The notes under the pieces: generated by a model
The model's database searches: none
What the model saw: the letters and a program-made list of their open reading frames with translations, nothing else
What the model was told of the DNA's origin: nothing
Made by a program: the position numbers and the translations under genes
Source: CADEEV01 sp032127875
GTDB lineage: Bacteria > Acidobacteriota > Vicinamibacteria > Fen-336
Direction: 5' to 3'
Length of the DNA stretch: 29,418 bases
Assembly: GCA_032127875.1 (NCBI GenBank)
Contig: JAQBHI010000071.1
Location: 1 to 29,418, forward strand
Shown here: positions 14,523 to 20,702 of the stretch, piece by piece
Layout: each line of letters begins with the position of its first letter
Numbering within the stretch: position 1 is the stretch's first letter

Positions 14523-15209
14523 ATGTCCACAGAGCGGCGCAACGAGCACCGGATGGCGCTCCGCTTGCCCGTTCGTGTGCGGGCGACCGGGTCCGACGGC
14601 CGCAACTGGAGCGAGATGAGCTCGACCGACGATGCCTCGTTCGGCGGCGCTTCGTTCTCGCTCGAGCATCCCCTGGAGGTAGGCCGCGCGGTGGAGTTGA
14701 CCCTCCCGCTCCCGAAGCGCTTCCGCCGCTACGACCTGAACGAGCCGGGTTATCGCATCTTCGGTCTGGTGCGCGACGTGACGAACCAGGCGGAGGGCGG
14801 GAGGCGCGTCGGCGTGATGTTCCTCGGCAGGAATCCGCCCAAGGGCTACGAAAAGAACCCTGGCGGGCACTACCTGCTACCAACCGATCTGGCGCCCGCC
14901 CCCAAGGAACGACGCCAGTTGACGCGTCTCGAGCACGCCCGCGTGAACTTCAGGCTCCAGCGCCTGGGCATGACGGGCGCAGGGGCCGAGGAACGCACCG
15001 TCGCCGAGAACCTGGGCAAGGGTGGCGCACGTGTAATGACCTCGCTGGCGCTCGCCAAAGGCGAGATCGTGATGGTCGAGGAACTGGCCGGCCCGTTCCG
15101 GACCCGTGCCGAGATCTGCAACGTCTACATGGGCGAAGACCGCATCCCGCGCCTCAACCTGCACTTCCTCGACGCGCAGGCGCCTGACCGCCTCGTGCGG
15201 GGCGGCTAA
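14523..15209 (+). CDS. Tandem PilZ-domain protein (putative c-di-GMP effector)
   Basis: This 228-aa soluble protein appears to contain two PilZ-like barrels. The first (about 1-110) has the N-terminal arginine-rich stretch ERRNEHRMALRLPVRV and the DxSxxG-type motif DASFGGASFS, the two elements that bind cyclic di-GMP. The second (about 130-220) starts ERRQLTRLEHARVNFRL and has ENLGKGGARVMT in place of the second motif, so its binding site is less certain. A diguanylate cyclase is encoded 12 kb downstream, showing the second messenger is made. The gene is followed after 11 nt by the small unknown gene, behind its own ribosome site, and probably starts the 14523-16981 transcription unit. Confidence 0.85.
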   Translation: MSTERRNEHRMALRLPVRVRATGSDGRNWSEMSSTDDASFGGASFSLEHPLEVGRAVELTLPLPKRFRRYDLNEPGYRIFGLVRDVTNQAEGGRRVGVMFLGRNPPKGYEKNPGGHYLLPTDLAPAPKERRQLTRLEHARVNFRLQRLGMTGAGAEERTVAENLGKGGARVMTSLALAKGEIVMVEELAGPFRTRAEICNVYMGEDRIPRLNLHFLDAQAPDRLVRGG

Positions 15210-15220
15210 GGAGCCGGAAC

Positions 15221-15490
15221 GTGAGCTTGCCACCGGCGCTCGAGTTGCGCTTCAAGGCTGGCTATCCAATCGACGAGCCGGGCGAGGTGGCGCTCGAGGA
15301 CTATGCGCGCGTGCTCACCAGGGCGGCCTCGGCGGAGGGCCTGCGCGACCCGGCCGATCCGCTGCTGATCATGGGCCTGCGGGTGTGGGGCCTGGCCGCC
15401 GTCCCGACGCCGGTGCTGTGCACAGATCTCGAAGACTTCGCTCGCGGCCTCGTGAGCCGAGCACCCGGTGGCGGTCTCGGCTGGGGCTAG
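15221..15490 (+). CDS. Small protein of unknown function
   Basis: This 89-aa protein starts at GTG 15221 with a clear AAGGAG 8 nt upstream. It has no signal peptide or membrane helix. Sequence features: ELRFKAGYPIDEPGEVALEDYARVL (acidic helix), RDPADPLLIMGLRVWGL (hydrophobic helix), one cysteine in VLCTDLEDF and a Gly-rich tail ending GGGLGWG. I do not recognise a family. Codon bias and the strong ribosome site support it as real. Its place between the PilZ gene and a membrane-protein gene suggests co-transcription. Confidence 0.6.
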   Translation: MSLPPALELRFKAGYPIDEPGEVALEDYARVLTRAASAEGLRDPADPLLIMGLRVWGLAAVPTPVLCTDLEDFARGLVSRAPGGGLGWG

Positions 15491-15530
15491 GCCTTTGGTC
15501 TATGATCGGAGCAGGAGGATCCTCGTTCCC

Positions 15531-15977
15531 ATGGCTGAGAATCTGCGGCTGGCGCGCCTGTATTTCCTGCTCCTCGCCCTCGTCACGATCGGGCGCTGGA
15601 TGCTGAGCTTCCGCGTGCCCTACGAATCGGGTACCGACAAGATGAGCATCGTCACGCTTACGATTTTTTCGTCGATCTTCTACGCGGCCTTCTGCCGGCG
15701 CTGGCGCGGCTACTCCCTGCTGCGGGCAATGGGGCTGGCGGCGACGCTGGCCGTCTGCGGCCAGCTGGTGATCCTGCTCTCGACCGTCGCCTCATACGCC
15801 CTCGGCCTCGAGACCTACTTCAATCATCCGACGGCGCTCAACGTGGAGACCGCCATCCCGCCGCTGGAGGCGCTCGGCCTGCGTGCTGGGGGGCTGGTGG
15901 CGAACACGATCCTGAACAGTATCGCGGGCATGCTGGGCTGGGCCATGGGAGGCACGCTTCCCGCCGACGCCAAGTGA
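15531..15977 (+). CDS. Four-helix integral membrane protein, unknown function
   Basis: The start chosen is ATG 15531, giving 148 aa. AGGAGG (15513-15518) is 12 nt upstream and a -10-like TATGAT lies at 15501-15506. Hydrophobic segments are at about 7-26 (ARLYFLLLALVTIGRWMLSF), 38-56 (VTLTIFSSIFYAAFC), 66-92 (MGLAATLAVCGQLVILLSTV) and 118-140 (GLVANTILNSIAGMLGWAMGG). The family is not recognised and no catalytic motif is visible. The stop overlaps the start of the M48 protease gene (GTGA), so the two are translationally coupled; a role linked to that protease is plausible but unproven. Confidence 0.75.
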   Translation: MAENLRLARLYFLLLALVTIGRWMLSFRVPYESGTDKMSIVTLTIFSSIFYAAFCRRWRGYSLLRAMGLAATLAVCGQLVILLSTVASYALGLETYFNHPTALNVETAIPPLEALGLRAGGLVANTILNSIAGMLGWAMGGTLPADAK

Positions 15978-16981
15978 AGCCAGTCGTCACGACGGCTCTC
16001 GCCGCAGCGCTTGCGCTCGGCGCCCTGCCGCCACCCGAGGCGGCCGCAGCCGGGGCCGAGAAGCACGAGGGTTACGCGGAGTTCCGGCGTGGCGACGCGC
16101 TCATCGTCGATGGCCAGCGCGTCCGAGCCGGCGCCAGGACGAAGTTCAAAGGCGGCGGGCAGGCGCGCAGCTTCGATCAGATCCCGCTCGGCTACGAGGT
16201 GAAGGTCGCCGGCACGCGTCTGTCAGACGGCACGCTGCTGGCGGACGAAGTGGAAGCCAAACCGAACGGCGACGCGCTCTTCGAATCCGACCTGAAGCAG
16301 GCCTTCGACCAGACCGAGAGTAGGTATCGGGAAAGGGGCGAGGTGTTCGAGGAGGGCGAGGACGGCAGGAGCACCGAGCTGGGCCGGCTGCGTGAGTCGG
16401 GAGACGACGTGCGCCGGACGCGCGCCATCTTCGAGCGGCTGTGCCCCACGTACCTGACGCCCGCGGACTTCCGCGTCTACGTAGTCGAGAACAAGGAATG
16501 GAATGCCATGGCCGCGCCCAACCGCTCGATCTACGTGTTCAGCGGCCTGTTGCACGAGCTGAGCGACGACGAGGTGGCGATCGTGCTGGGCCATGAGCTG
16601 ACGCATGCCAGCTACGAGCATTCGCGGCGAGCCTACAAGAAGCAGATCTTCGTGTTGCTGGGCGCGGCGGCGGTGGCCGGGACGGCCGAGAGCATCGACA
16701 GCACCGGTAAGCGCCTTGGCGTGCAGCTCGGCTCGCTGCTGTTCGCCACGGCGCTCACGAACGGCTACGGTCGATCCCAGGAGGACCAGGCCGACCGCGT
16801 GGGGCTGCGCTATGCCTACGAAGGCGGCTACGATGTCGAGCAGGGGCCGCTGCTCTGGGAACGCTTCGCGAAGAAGTACGGCGAAGGCAGCAAGGCCGTG
16901 AACTTCTTCCTGGGCGACCACTCGGTCGCCCAGGACCGCGCCCGCAATCTGCGCCGCGAGCTGGCACTGAATTATCGCTAG
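15974..16981 (+). CDS. Exported M48-family zinc metalloprotease with N-terminal DUF5666-like domain
   Basis: This 335-aa protein has a signal peptide (MKPVVTTALAAALALGALPPPEAAAAG). Residues about 33-95 form a small beta domain (RRGDALIVDGQRVRAGART...YEVKVAGTRLSDGTLLADEVEA) resembling DUF5666. The peptidase domain follows: HELTH at 207-211 (zinc ligands H207 and H211, catalytic E208) and E270 in QEDQADRVGLRYAYEGGYD as third ligand. SIYVFSGLLHELSDDEVAIVLGHE is typical of BepA/LoiP-type periplasmic M48 enzymes, which act in envelope quality control. The start GTG overlaps the upstream stop by 3 nt. The extra N-terminal domain is unusual for the family. All metal ligands are intact. Confidence 0.9.
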   Translation: MKPVVTTALAAALALGALPPPEAAAAGAEKHEGYAEFRRGDALIVDGQRVRAGARTKFKGGGQARSFDQIPLGYEVKVAGTRLSDGTLLADEVEAKPNGDALFESDLKQAFDQTESRYRERGEVFEEGEDGRSTELGRLRESGDDVRRTRAIFERLCPTYLTPADFRVYVVENKEWNAMAAPNRSIYVFSGLLHELSDDEVAIVLGHELTHASYEHSRRAYKKQIFVLLGAAAVAGTAESIDSTGKRLGVQLGSLLFATALTNGYGRSQEDQADRVGLRYAYEGGYDVEQGPLLWERFAKKYGEGSKAVNFFLGDHSVAQDRARNLRRELALNYR

Positions 16982-16989
16982 GCTATTCA

Positions 16990-17038
16990 GGGGGGGGTGC
17001 GGAACCACGCACCCCCGTGCCCTTCGGGCGGCCCCTCA
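16990..17038. repeat. Dispersed palindromic intergenic element, copy B
   Basis: This copy resembles the one at 13994-14040. It has a perfect 9-bp stem, GGGGGTGCG (16993-17001) with CGCACCCCC (17008-17016), around a 6-nt loop. GCCCTTCGGGC follows at 17019-17029. Where copy A has TACG against the other arm, copy B has TGCG with full pairing. Like copy A it begins just after a plus-strand stop codon, in a convergent spacer. Confidence 0.6.
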
Positions 17039-17059
17039 ATCATCGACCCCCCACCCTTT

Positions 17060-17081
17060 CCCTCCCCACGAAGGGGAGGGG
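17060..17081. terminator. CCCTCCCC/GGGGAGGG hairpin between convergent genes
   Basis: A perfect 8-bp stem (17060-17067 with 17073-17080) encloses ACGAA. Its position between the M48 stop (16981) and the peptidase stop (17162) suits a bidirectional stop or a REP-like element. There is no clear T-tract. Confidence 0.45.
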
Positions 17082-17103
17082 ACCGCTCCTGGTCTGGAGC
17101 GAC

Positions 17104-17146
17104 GACCGCCATTCCCCCTGCTTCGCAGGAGCAAACGGCGGCGGTC
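17104..17146. terminator. Long imperfect hairpin before the convergent peptidase gene
   Basis: GACCGCC (17104-17110) pairs with GGCGGTC (17140-17146), with an inner CCTGC/GCAGG stem (17117-17121 with 17125-17129) around TTC. It lies 16 bp beyond the stop of the minus-strand peptidase gene and could end its transcript. The whole 16982-17161 spacer consists of such palindromes and holds no gene. Confidence 0.4.
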
Positions 17147-17161
17147 TGGGGTCCCCGCCTC

Positions 17162-18334
17162 CTAGCGGCCGGCGGGCTCGGTCAGCATGCCGTGGCGCTT
17201 CAGGATCTCGCGGACACGCTCGTGCGGCATGCCCAGCACCGTGTTGCCGCCGCGTCCGGCCATCGTGCGACCCGCGACCAACGCGTTGATGATGGCTTCT
17301 TCGGTCGCGCCGACGGTGGCCTCGAACAGCGGGCCCATCTGGTCGTTCGGCAGCATCGCAACCGACACGACCTTGCTGCTCTCGCTCGCGGCCGCAGCGT
17401 TCGCCGTCGAGAAGGCGATGAAGATGTCGCCGGAGCCGTTGCCGGCGACGCTGCCGGTGCGGGCGAGCCCCATTGCGGCCCGCCGCGCCAGCCGCTTCAG
17501 CTGATGTGGTAGCAGCGGCGCGTCGGTCGCCACCACGATGATGATCGAACCGCTGTCCTGGCTGCGCACCAGCCCGTCTTGGATCTCGAGGCCGACCGGG
17601 ATGCCCGCCACGCGAAGCTGGTGACGCACGCCGTGATTCGCCTGGACCAGGACGCCCACCGTGTAGCCGCCCCGCTTGGCGTCGAGCAGGCGTGACGAGG
17701 TGCCGATGCCGCCCTTGAACTCGTAGCAGATCATGCCCGTCCCGCCACCCACACCGCCTTCGGCCACTGGCCCGGACTTGGCCCCGTCGATCGCCGCGAA
17801 CAGATGCTCGCGTTTGACGTGCATGCCGTAGATGTCGTTCAGGTCTCCGTCCCAGGTCTCGGCCACGATCGGCAGCGACCACACCGTCCAACCCCAATCG
17901 TTCGATTTCGGTGGCCAGCGTTTCGCGGCATACGAGATGACGGCATCGCGCACGACGCCGACGGAATTGGTGTTGGTGATCGCGATCGGGCCTTCGACGA
18001 GCCCCGACTCTTCGACCCAGTGGATTCCCGTCATCTCGCCGTTTCCGTTCAGCGAAAAATAGCCGCCGAGACAGGACTCGCGACTCTCATCGCCCTTGCC
18101 GCGAGGCAGCACGACGCTGACGCCTGTTCTCACGTCCTTGCCTTCGACGAGGCTCTGCTGGCCGACTTCGACGCCGGGCACGTCGGTGATGGCGTTCCAC
18201 TTACCCGGCGTGCCGAATGCGAAGGGAATGCCCAGCTCGCGCGCGCGCGATTCGGCGGGGAACGACGGGGCGGCGAAGGCGAACAGCACGAGGGCGAGCA
18301 ACGGTCTTGGCAAGGGCACCTCCAGGCGTGGCAT
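17162..18334 (-). CDS. P1-family (DmpA/BapA-type) self-processing peptidase, exported
   Basis: The start is ATG 18334, overlapping the upstream stop by one base (TGATG), which implies coupled translation and 390 aa. A TTG at 18313 behind GGAGGT is an alternative. A signal peptide (PLLALVLFAFAAPSFPA) is followed by the P1 core: GKWNAITDVPGVEVGQ, GMHWVEE-like GIHWVEESGL, NTNSVGVVRDAV, and GGVGGGTGMICYEFKGGIGTSSR. The processing site is GNGSGDIFIAFST; by analogy with DmpA the chain would be cut between G300 and S301, freeing the new N-terminal serine as nucleophile. Relatives are D- or beta-aminopeptidases; the true substrate is unknown. It should work in the periplasm. Confidence 0.92.
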   Translation of the reverse strand: MPRLEVPLPRPLLALVLFAFAAPSFPAESRARELGIPFAFGTPGKWNAITDVPGVEVGQQSLVEGKDVRTGVSVVLPRGKGDESRESCLGGYFSLNGNGEMTGIHWVEESGLVEGPIAITNTNSVGVVRDAVISYAAKRWPPKSNDWGWTVWSLPIVAETWDGDLNDIYGMHVKREHLFAAIDGAKSGPVAEGGVGGGTGMICYEFKGGIGTSSRLLDAKRGGYTVGVLVQANHGVRHQLRVAGIPVGLEIQDGLVRSQDSGSIIIVVATDAPLLPHQLKRLARRAAMGLARTGSVAGNGSGDIFIAFSTANAAAASESSKVVSVAMLPNDQMGPLFEATVGATEEAIINALVAGRTMAGRGGNTVLGMPHERVREILKRHGMLTEPAGR

Positions 18335-18906
18335 CAGGGCGGTGGAGCAGGCGAGGGATTGGGACGCCAGAAAACGTCGGGCGCGAAGCCGCCGCCCAGG
18401 GCGGCCCGCAGGGCACTCGCGCGCAGTTGCGATTCCTGGGCGCGGCTCGTCCACGTCGCCGCCTCCGCCCGGCTCAGGGCCAGCGTCGCCTTGAGCCGGC
18501 ACAGCCATGCTTCGCATTCGGCCAGCTCGATCATGTTGGGCTTCTGCTTGGCCGCCTGCCGGACGAGCGAAAGGCCCTTGTTGGCATGGACGGCCGCTTC
18601 GGTTGCCTTGCCGGCGGCCTGCGCTTCGTACGCGAGCCCGGCGTACCGAGTAGCCAGGCCGAGACAACCCTCGGGCAGGCCGCCGCTGCAGGCCCTTGCG
18701 TAGGACCCAAGCGCAGCCTCACGGTCGCCCGTCATCAGCCGCGCTCGGCCCGCCTCGAGGCATTTCTCGACGCGGCCCGCCTGGCAAGTGGCCTCGAGCG
18801 CGGAGAGCCGCGCGAGCTCGGGGCCGCTGGGATCCTGGAGCGGGAGTGCGAGCGCCAAGAGGACGACGAGGCTGAGGCTCAAGCAACCCAACGATATAAG
18901 ATCCAT
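18334..18906 (-). CDS. Exported helical protein with Cys-pair (Sel1/Hcp-like) repeats
   Basis: This 190-aa protein begins MDLISLGCLSLSLVVLLALALPLQ, a signal peptide. The mature part is helical and Ala-rich, with cysteines paired in helix-turn-helix units: ATCQAGRVEKCLEAG, YARACSGGLPEGCLGLA and ECEAWLCRLKATLALS. Paired Cys about 7-8 residues apart are typical of Hcp/Sel1-like repeats, in which disulfides staple each hairpin. It ends in a Pro-rich tail. The gene is coupled to the P1 peptidase gene (TGATG), so the pair may act together in the periplasm, perhaps as scaffold and enzyme; that is inference. Its ATG is only 2 nt from the divergent rtcB start, and no ribosome site or promoter is obvious. 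Confidence 0.7.
   Translation of the reverse strand: MDLISLGCLSLSLVVLLALALPLQDPSGPELARLSALEATCQAGRVEKCLEAGRARLMTGDREAALGSYARACSGGLPEGCLGLATRYAGLAYEAQAAGKATEAAVHANKGLSLVRQAAKQKPNMIELAECEAWLCRLKATLALSRAEAATWTSRAQESQLRASALRAALGGGFAPDVFWRPNPSPAPPP
18895..18900 (+). promoter_or_regulatory. -10 hexamer of a leaderless promoter for rtcB
   Basis: TATAAG ends 8 nt before GTG 18909. It lies inside the first codons of the divergent minus-strand gene (start 18906), so transcription start, start codon and the neighbouring start codon are packed within about 15 bp. No Shine-Dalgarno is present. Confidence 0.5.
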
Positions 18907-18908
18907 AG

Positions 18909-20261
18909 GTGTCGTGGAAGGCGGCGCTTCAGCGCGATCGCGCCGGCTTCTACCGGTGGCGCACCGACGCAGGTGAGGTGCGGCTTTTCCTGACCGAGTC
19001 GCTGCTCTCCGAGCTGGAGGATTCGCTCGGCGCGCAGATCCAGAACGCGCGGCGCTTCCCGGGCGTCCTCGACGTCGCCATAACGCCCGACGCGCACACG
19101 GGCTACGGCGTTCCGGTCGGATGCGTGATGGCCACGAGCGGCACGCTCGCGATGGGTCCGGTCGGCTACGACATCGGCTGCGGTGTCGCCGCGCTGCGTT
19201 CCGAGGTGCCGCGCGCCAATGCGACGCCCGAGAGGGTGAAGGCCTTCTCGCGCGAGGTGATGCGCCGCGTCGGGCTGGGTGCCGGCTCGCGGGGCGAGAG
19301 TTTCTCGAAGCAACGCTTCCAGGAGGTGGTGCGCGGCGGGGCCGAGGCGCTCGGCCTCGCCCGCGGCAGCGCGGAACGTGACCGCATTCCGGTCGAGGAC
19401 GCCTGGGACATCCCAAAGCGCTCGCGTGCCTGGCGCGGTCAGAACCAGCTCGGTAGCCTGGGCGGCGGCAACCATTTCATCGAACTGCAACACGACGGCG
19501 CACGGCTGTGGGTGATGTTCCACACCGGCTCGCGCGGCTTCGGGCACGGCCTCGCTTCCCACTACTTCGAGCTCGCCCGGGAAGAGCTGGGCCTCGGGCG
19601 CGGGGAAATGGACCTGGGCTACTTTCGGCCGGAATCACCACATTGGCGCGACTATCGAAACGCCGTGGCCGCCGGCGGCAACTACGCGATCGCCAACCGT
19701 CTGCTGATCGGCCGCGCCGTGGGCTCCGCCTTCTGCGACGTCTTCGGCGAGGAGCCCGCGCTCTTTTACGAGATCAGCCACAACCTGGTGCAGCAGGAGC
19801 TCCATCCGGATCTCTCGAAGGAGCCGCTGTGGATCCACCGAAAGGGCGCGACGCGAGCGCTACCGGCCGGCCACCCGATGCTCGGCGGCACGCGCTGGGC
19901 GCAGACCGGCCACCCGGTCCTGATCCCCGGCTCGATGGGCGATTTCTCCTACGTGCTGCGGCCGCTGCCCGGCGCCTCGCGCTGCCTCTACTCCGTGAAC
20001 CACGGTTGTGGCCGGCGCAAGTCGCGCAGCGCCGCCCGCCGCGAGATCTCCCAGGTCGCCGCGGACAAGCGGATGCGCGAGCTCGGCGTATTGGTCAACG
20101 CCGGTGGCCGGGTGCCGGTCGACGAATCGCCCGACTGCTACAAGCCCGCGGAGGAGGTGATCCGCGCCGTCACCGAGGCCGGCCTCGCCGAGGTGGAAGT
20201 CCGCCTGTCGCCGATCGCCTCGATCAAGGGCAACGACGGGGACTCCAGGAATAGACGTTGA
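18909..20261 (+). CDS. rtcB: RtcB-type tRNA/RNA-splicing ligase
   Basis: This 450-aa GTP- and Mn-dependent ligase joins 2',3'-cyclic phosphate or 3'-phosphate ends to 5'-OH RNA ends. Family motifs run in order: DAHTGYGVPVGCV, GPVGYDIGCGVAAL (metal-binding Cys), GSLGGGNHFIEL, FHTGSRGFGHGL, SHNLVQQE, HRKGATRA, IPGSMGDFSYVL, the guanylylation motif NHGCGRRKSRSAA and C-terminal SPIASIKG. In HGCGRR the histidine is the expected GMP-acceptor. No archease, rtcA or rtcR gene is adjacent, so there is no sign of the sigma-54 stress control known in E. coli. Start GTG 18909 appears leaderless. Its stop codon overlaps the -35 box of the next promoter. Confidence 0.96.
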   Translation: MSWKAALQRDRAGFYRWRTDAGEVRLFLTESLLSELEDSLGAQIQNARRFPGVLDVAITPDAHTGYGVPVGCVMATSGTLAMGPVGYDIGCGVAALRSEVPRANATPERVKAFSREVMRRVGLGAGSRGESFSKQRFQEVVRGGAEALGLARGSAERDRIPVEDAWDIPKRSRAWRGQNQLGSLGGGNHFIELQHDGARLWVMFHTGSRGFGHGLASHYFELAREELGLGRGEMDLGYFRPESPHWRDYRNAVAAGGNYAIANRLLIGRAVGSAFCDVFGEEPALFYEISHNLVQQELHPDLSKEPLWIHRKGATRALPAGHPMLGGTRWAQTGHPVLIPGSMGDFSYVLRPLPGASRCLYSVNHGCGRRKSRSAARREISQVAADKRMRELGVLVNAGGRVPVDESPDCYKPAEEVIRAVTEAGLAEVEVRLSPIASIKGNDGDSRNRR

Positions 20262-20286
20262 CATGCGCCGAGCGGCTTGCTAACTT
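20258..20286 (+). promoter_or_regulatory. Sigma-70-type promoter of the cold-shock gene
   Basis: A consensus TTGACA (20258-20263), a 17-nt spacer and TAACTT (20281-20286) form the best promoter in the window. The -35 box overlaps the rtcB stop codon (20259-20261). Transcription should start near 20293. Confidence 0.75.
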
Positions 20287-20292
20287 TTTCCT

Positions 20293-20408
20293 GCACTAGT
20301 TGCCGTCGCACCGGCGTTCGTAAGAAGCGCCGCCCACGGTGGGCCGCTTTCGTTCATGGGCGCGCAGGTGACGTTGCGCTAGGCAAGGCTTAGGAGGCCT
20401 GAAGGTTC
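20293..20408 (+). promoter_or_regulatory. Long structured 5' leader of the cold-shock gene
   Basis: About 115 nt separate the predicted transcription start from ATG 20409. The leader contains complementary blocks, for example GCCGCCCAC with GTGGGCCGC (around 20329-20349), and an AGGAGG at 20392-20397. Long leaders that fold differently at low temperature are known for cspA-type mRNAs. That this one is a thermosensor is inference. Confidence 0.45.
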
Positions 20409-20609
20409 ATGATCGAAGGTACGGTGAAGTGGTTCAACGAGGCCAAGGGGTTCGGGTTCCTCTCGCGTGAGGGTGGCCCGGACGTGTTCGTGCACCATTC
20501 GGAGATTCGCGCCGAAGGTTTCCGGACGCTCAACGAGGGCGACAAAGTGCGGTTCGAGATCGTGGACAGCCCCAAGGGGCCCCGCGCCGCGAACGTCAGC
20601 AAGATCTAG
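20409..20609 (+). CDS. Cold-shock domain protein (CspA family)
   Basis: This 66-aa, single-domain OB-fold protein binds single-stranded RNA and DNA. Both nucleic-acid motifs are present: KGFGFLSREG (RNP1 type) and DVFVHHSEI (RNP2 type), framed by MIEGTVKWFNEA and VRFEIVDSPKGPRAANVSKI. The length is standard. It is a single-gene unit, with a consensus promoter and long leader upstream and a strong intrinsic terminator 33 nt downstream. Whether it is cold-induced or constitutive cannot be told from the coding sequence. Confidence 0.96.
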   Translation: MIEGTVKWFNEAKGFGFLSREGGPDVFVHHSEIRAEGFRTLNEGDKVRFEIVDSPKGPRAANVSKI

Positions 20610-20642
20610 GCGGCTTCCAAAGAGACCACTGAACGTAAACTG

Positions 20643-20684
20643 CGCCCGGGACTCCCGCAAGAGAGTCCCGGGCGTTCCCGTTTT
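20643..20684 (+). terminator. Strong intrinsic terminator after the cold-shock gene
   Basis: CGCCCGGGACTC (20643-20654) pairs perfectly with GAGTCCCGGGCG (20663-20674) around an 8-nt loop and is followed by TTCCCGTTTT. It is the clearest rho-independent terminator in the window and isolates the cold-shock unit from the DHH gene. Confidence 0.85.
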
Positions 20685-20689
20685 GGGGG

Positions 20690-20695
20690 TAGCAT
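20690..20695 (+). promoter_or_regulatory. -10 hexamer of a leaderless promoter for the DHH gene
   Basis: TAGCAT ends 7 nt before ATG 20703, directly after the cold-shock terminator, so the DHH/MetAP pair needs a promoter here. There is no Shine-Dalgarno. Confidence 0.5.
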
Positions 20696-20702
20696 CACAG
20701 CC

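Noticed and set aside
13994..17146. CRISPR array or phage attachment sites in the repeat-rich spacers
   Set aside because: Repeat units are few, palindromic, irregularly spaced and not separated by unique spacers; no cas, integrase or tRNA gene is present.
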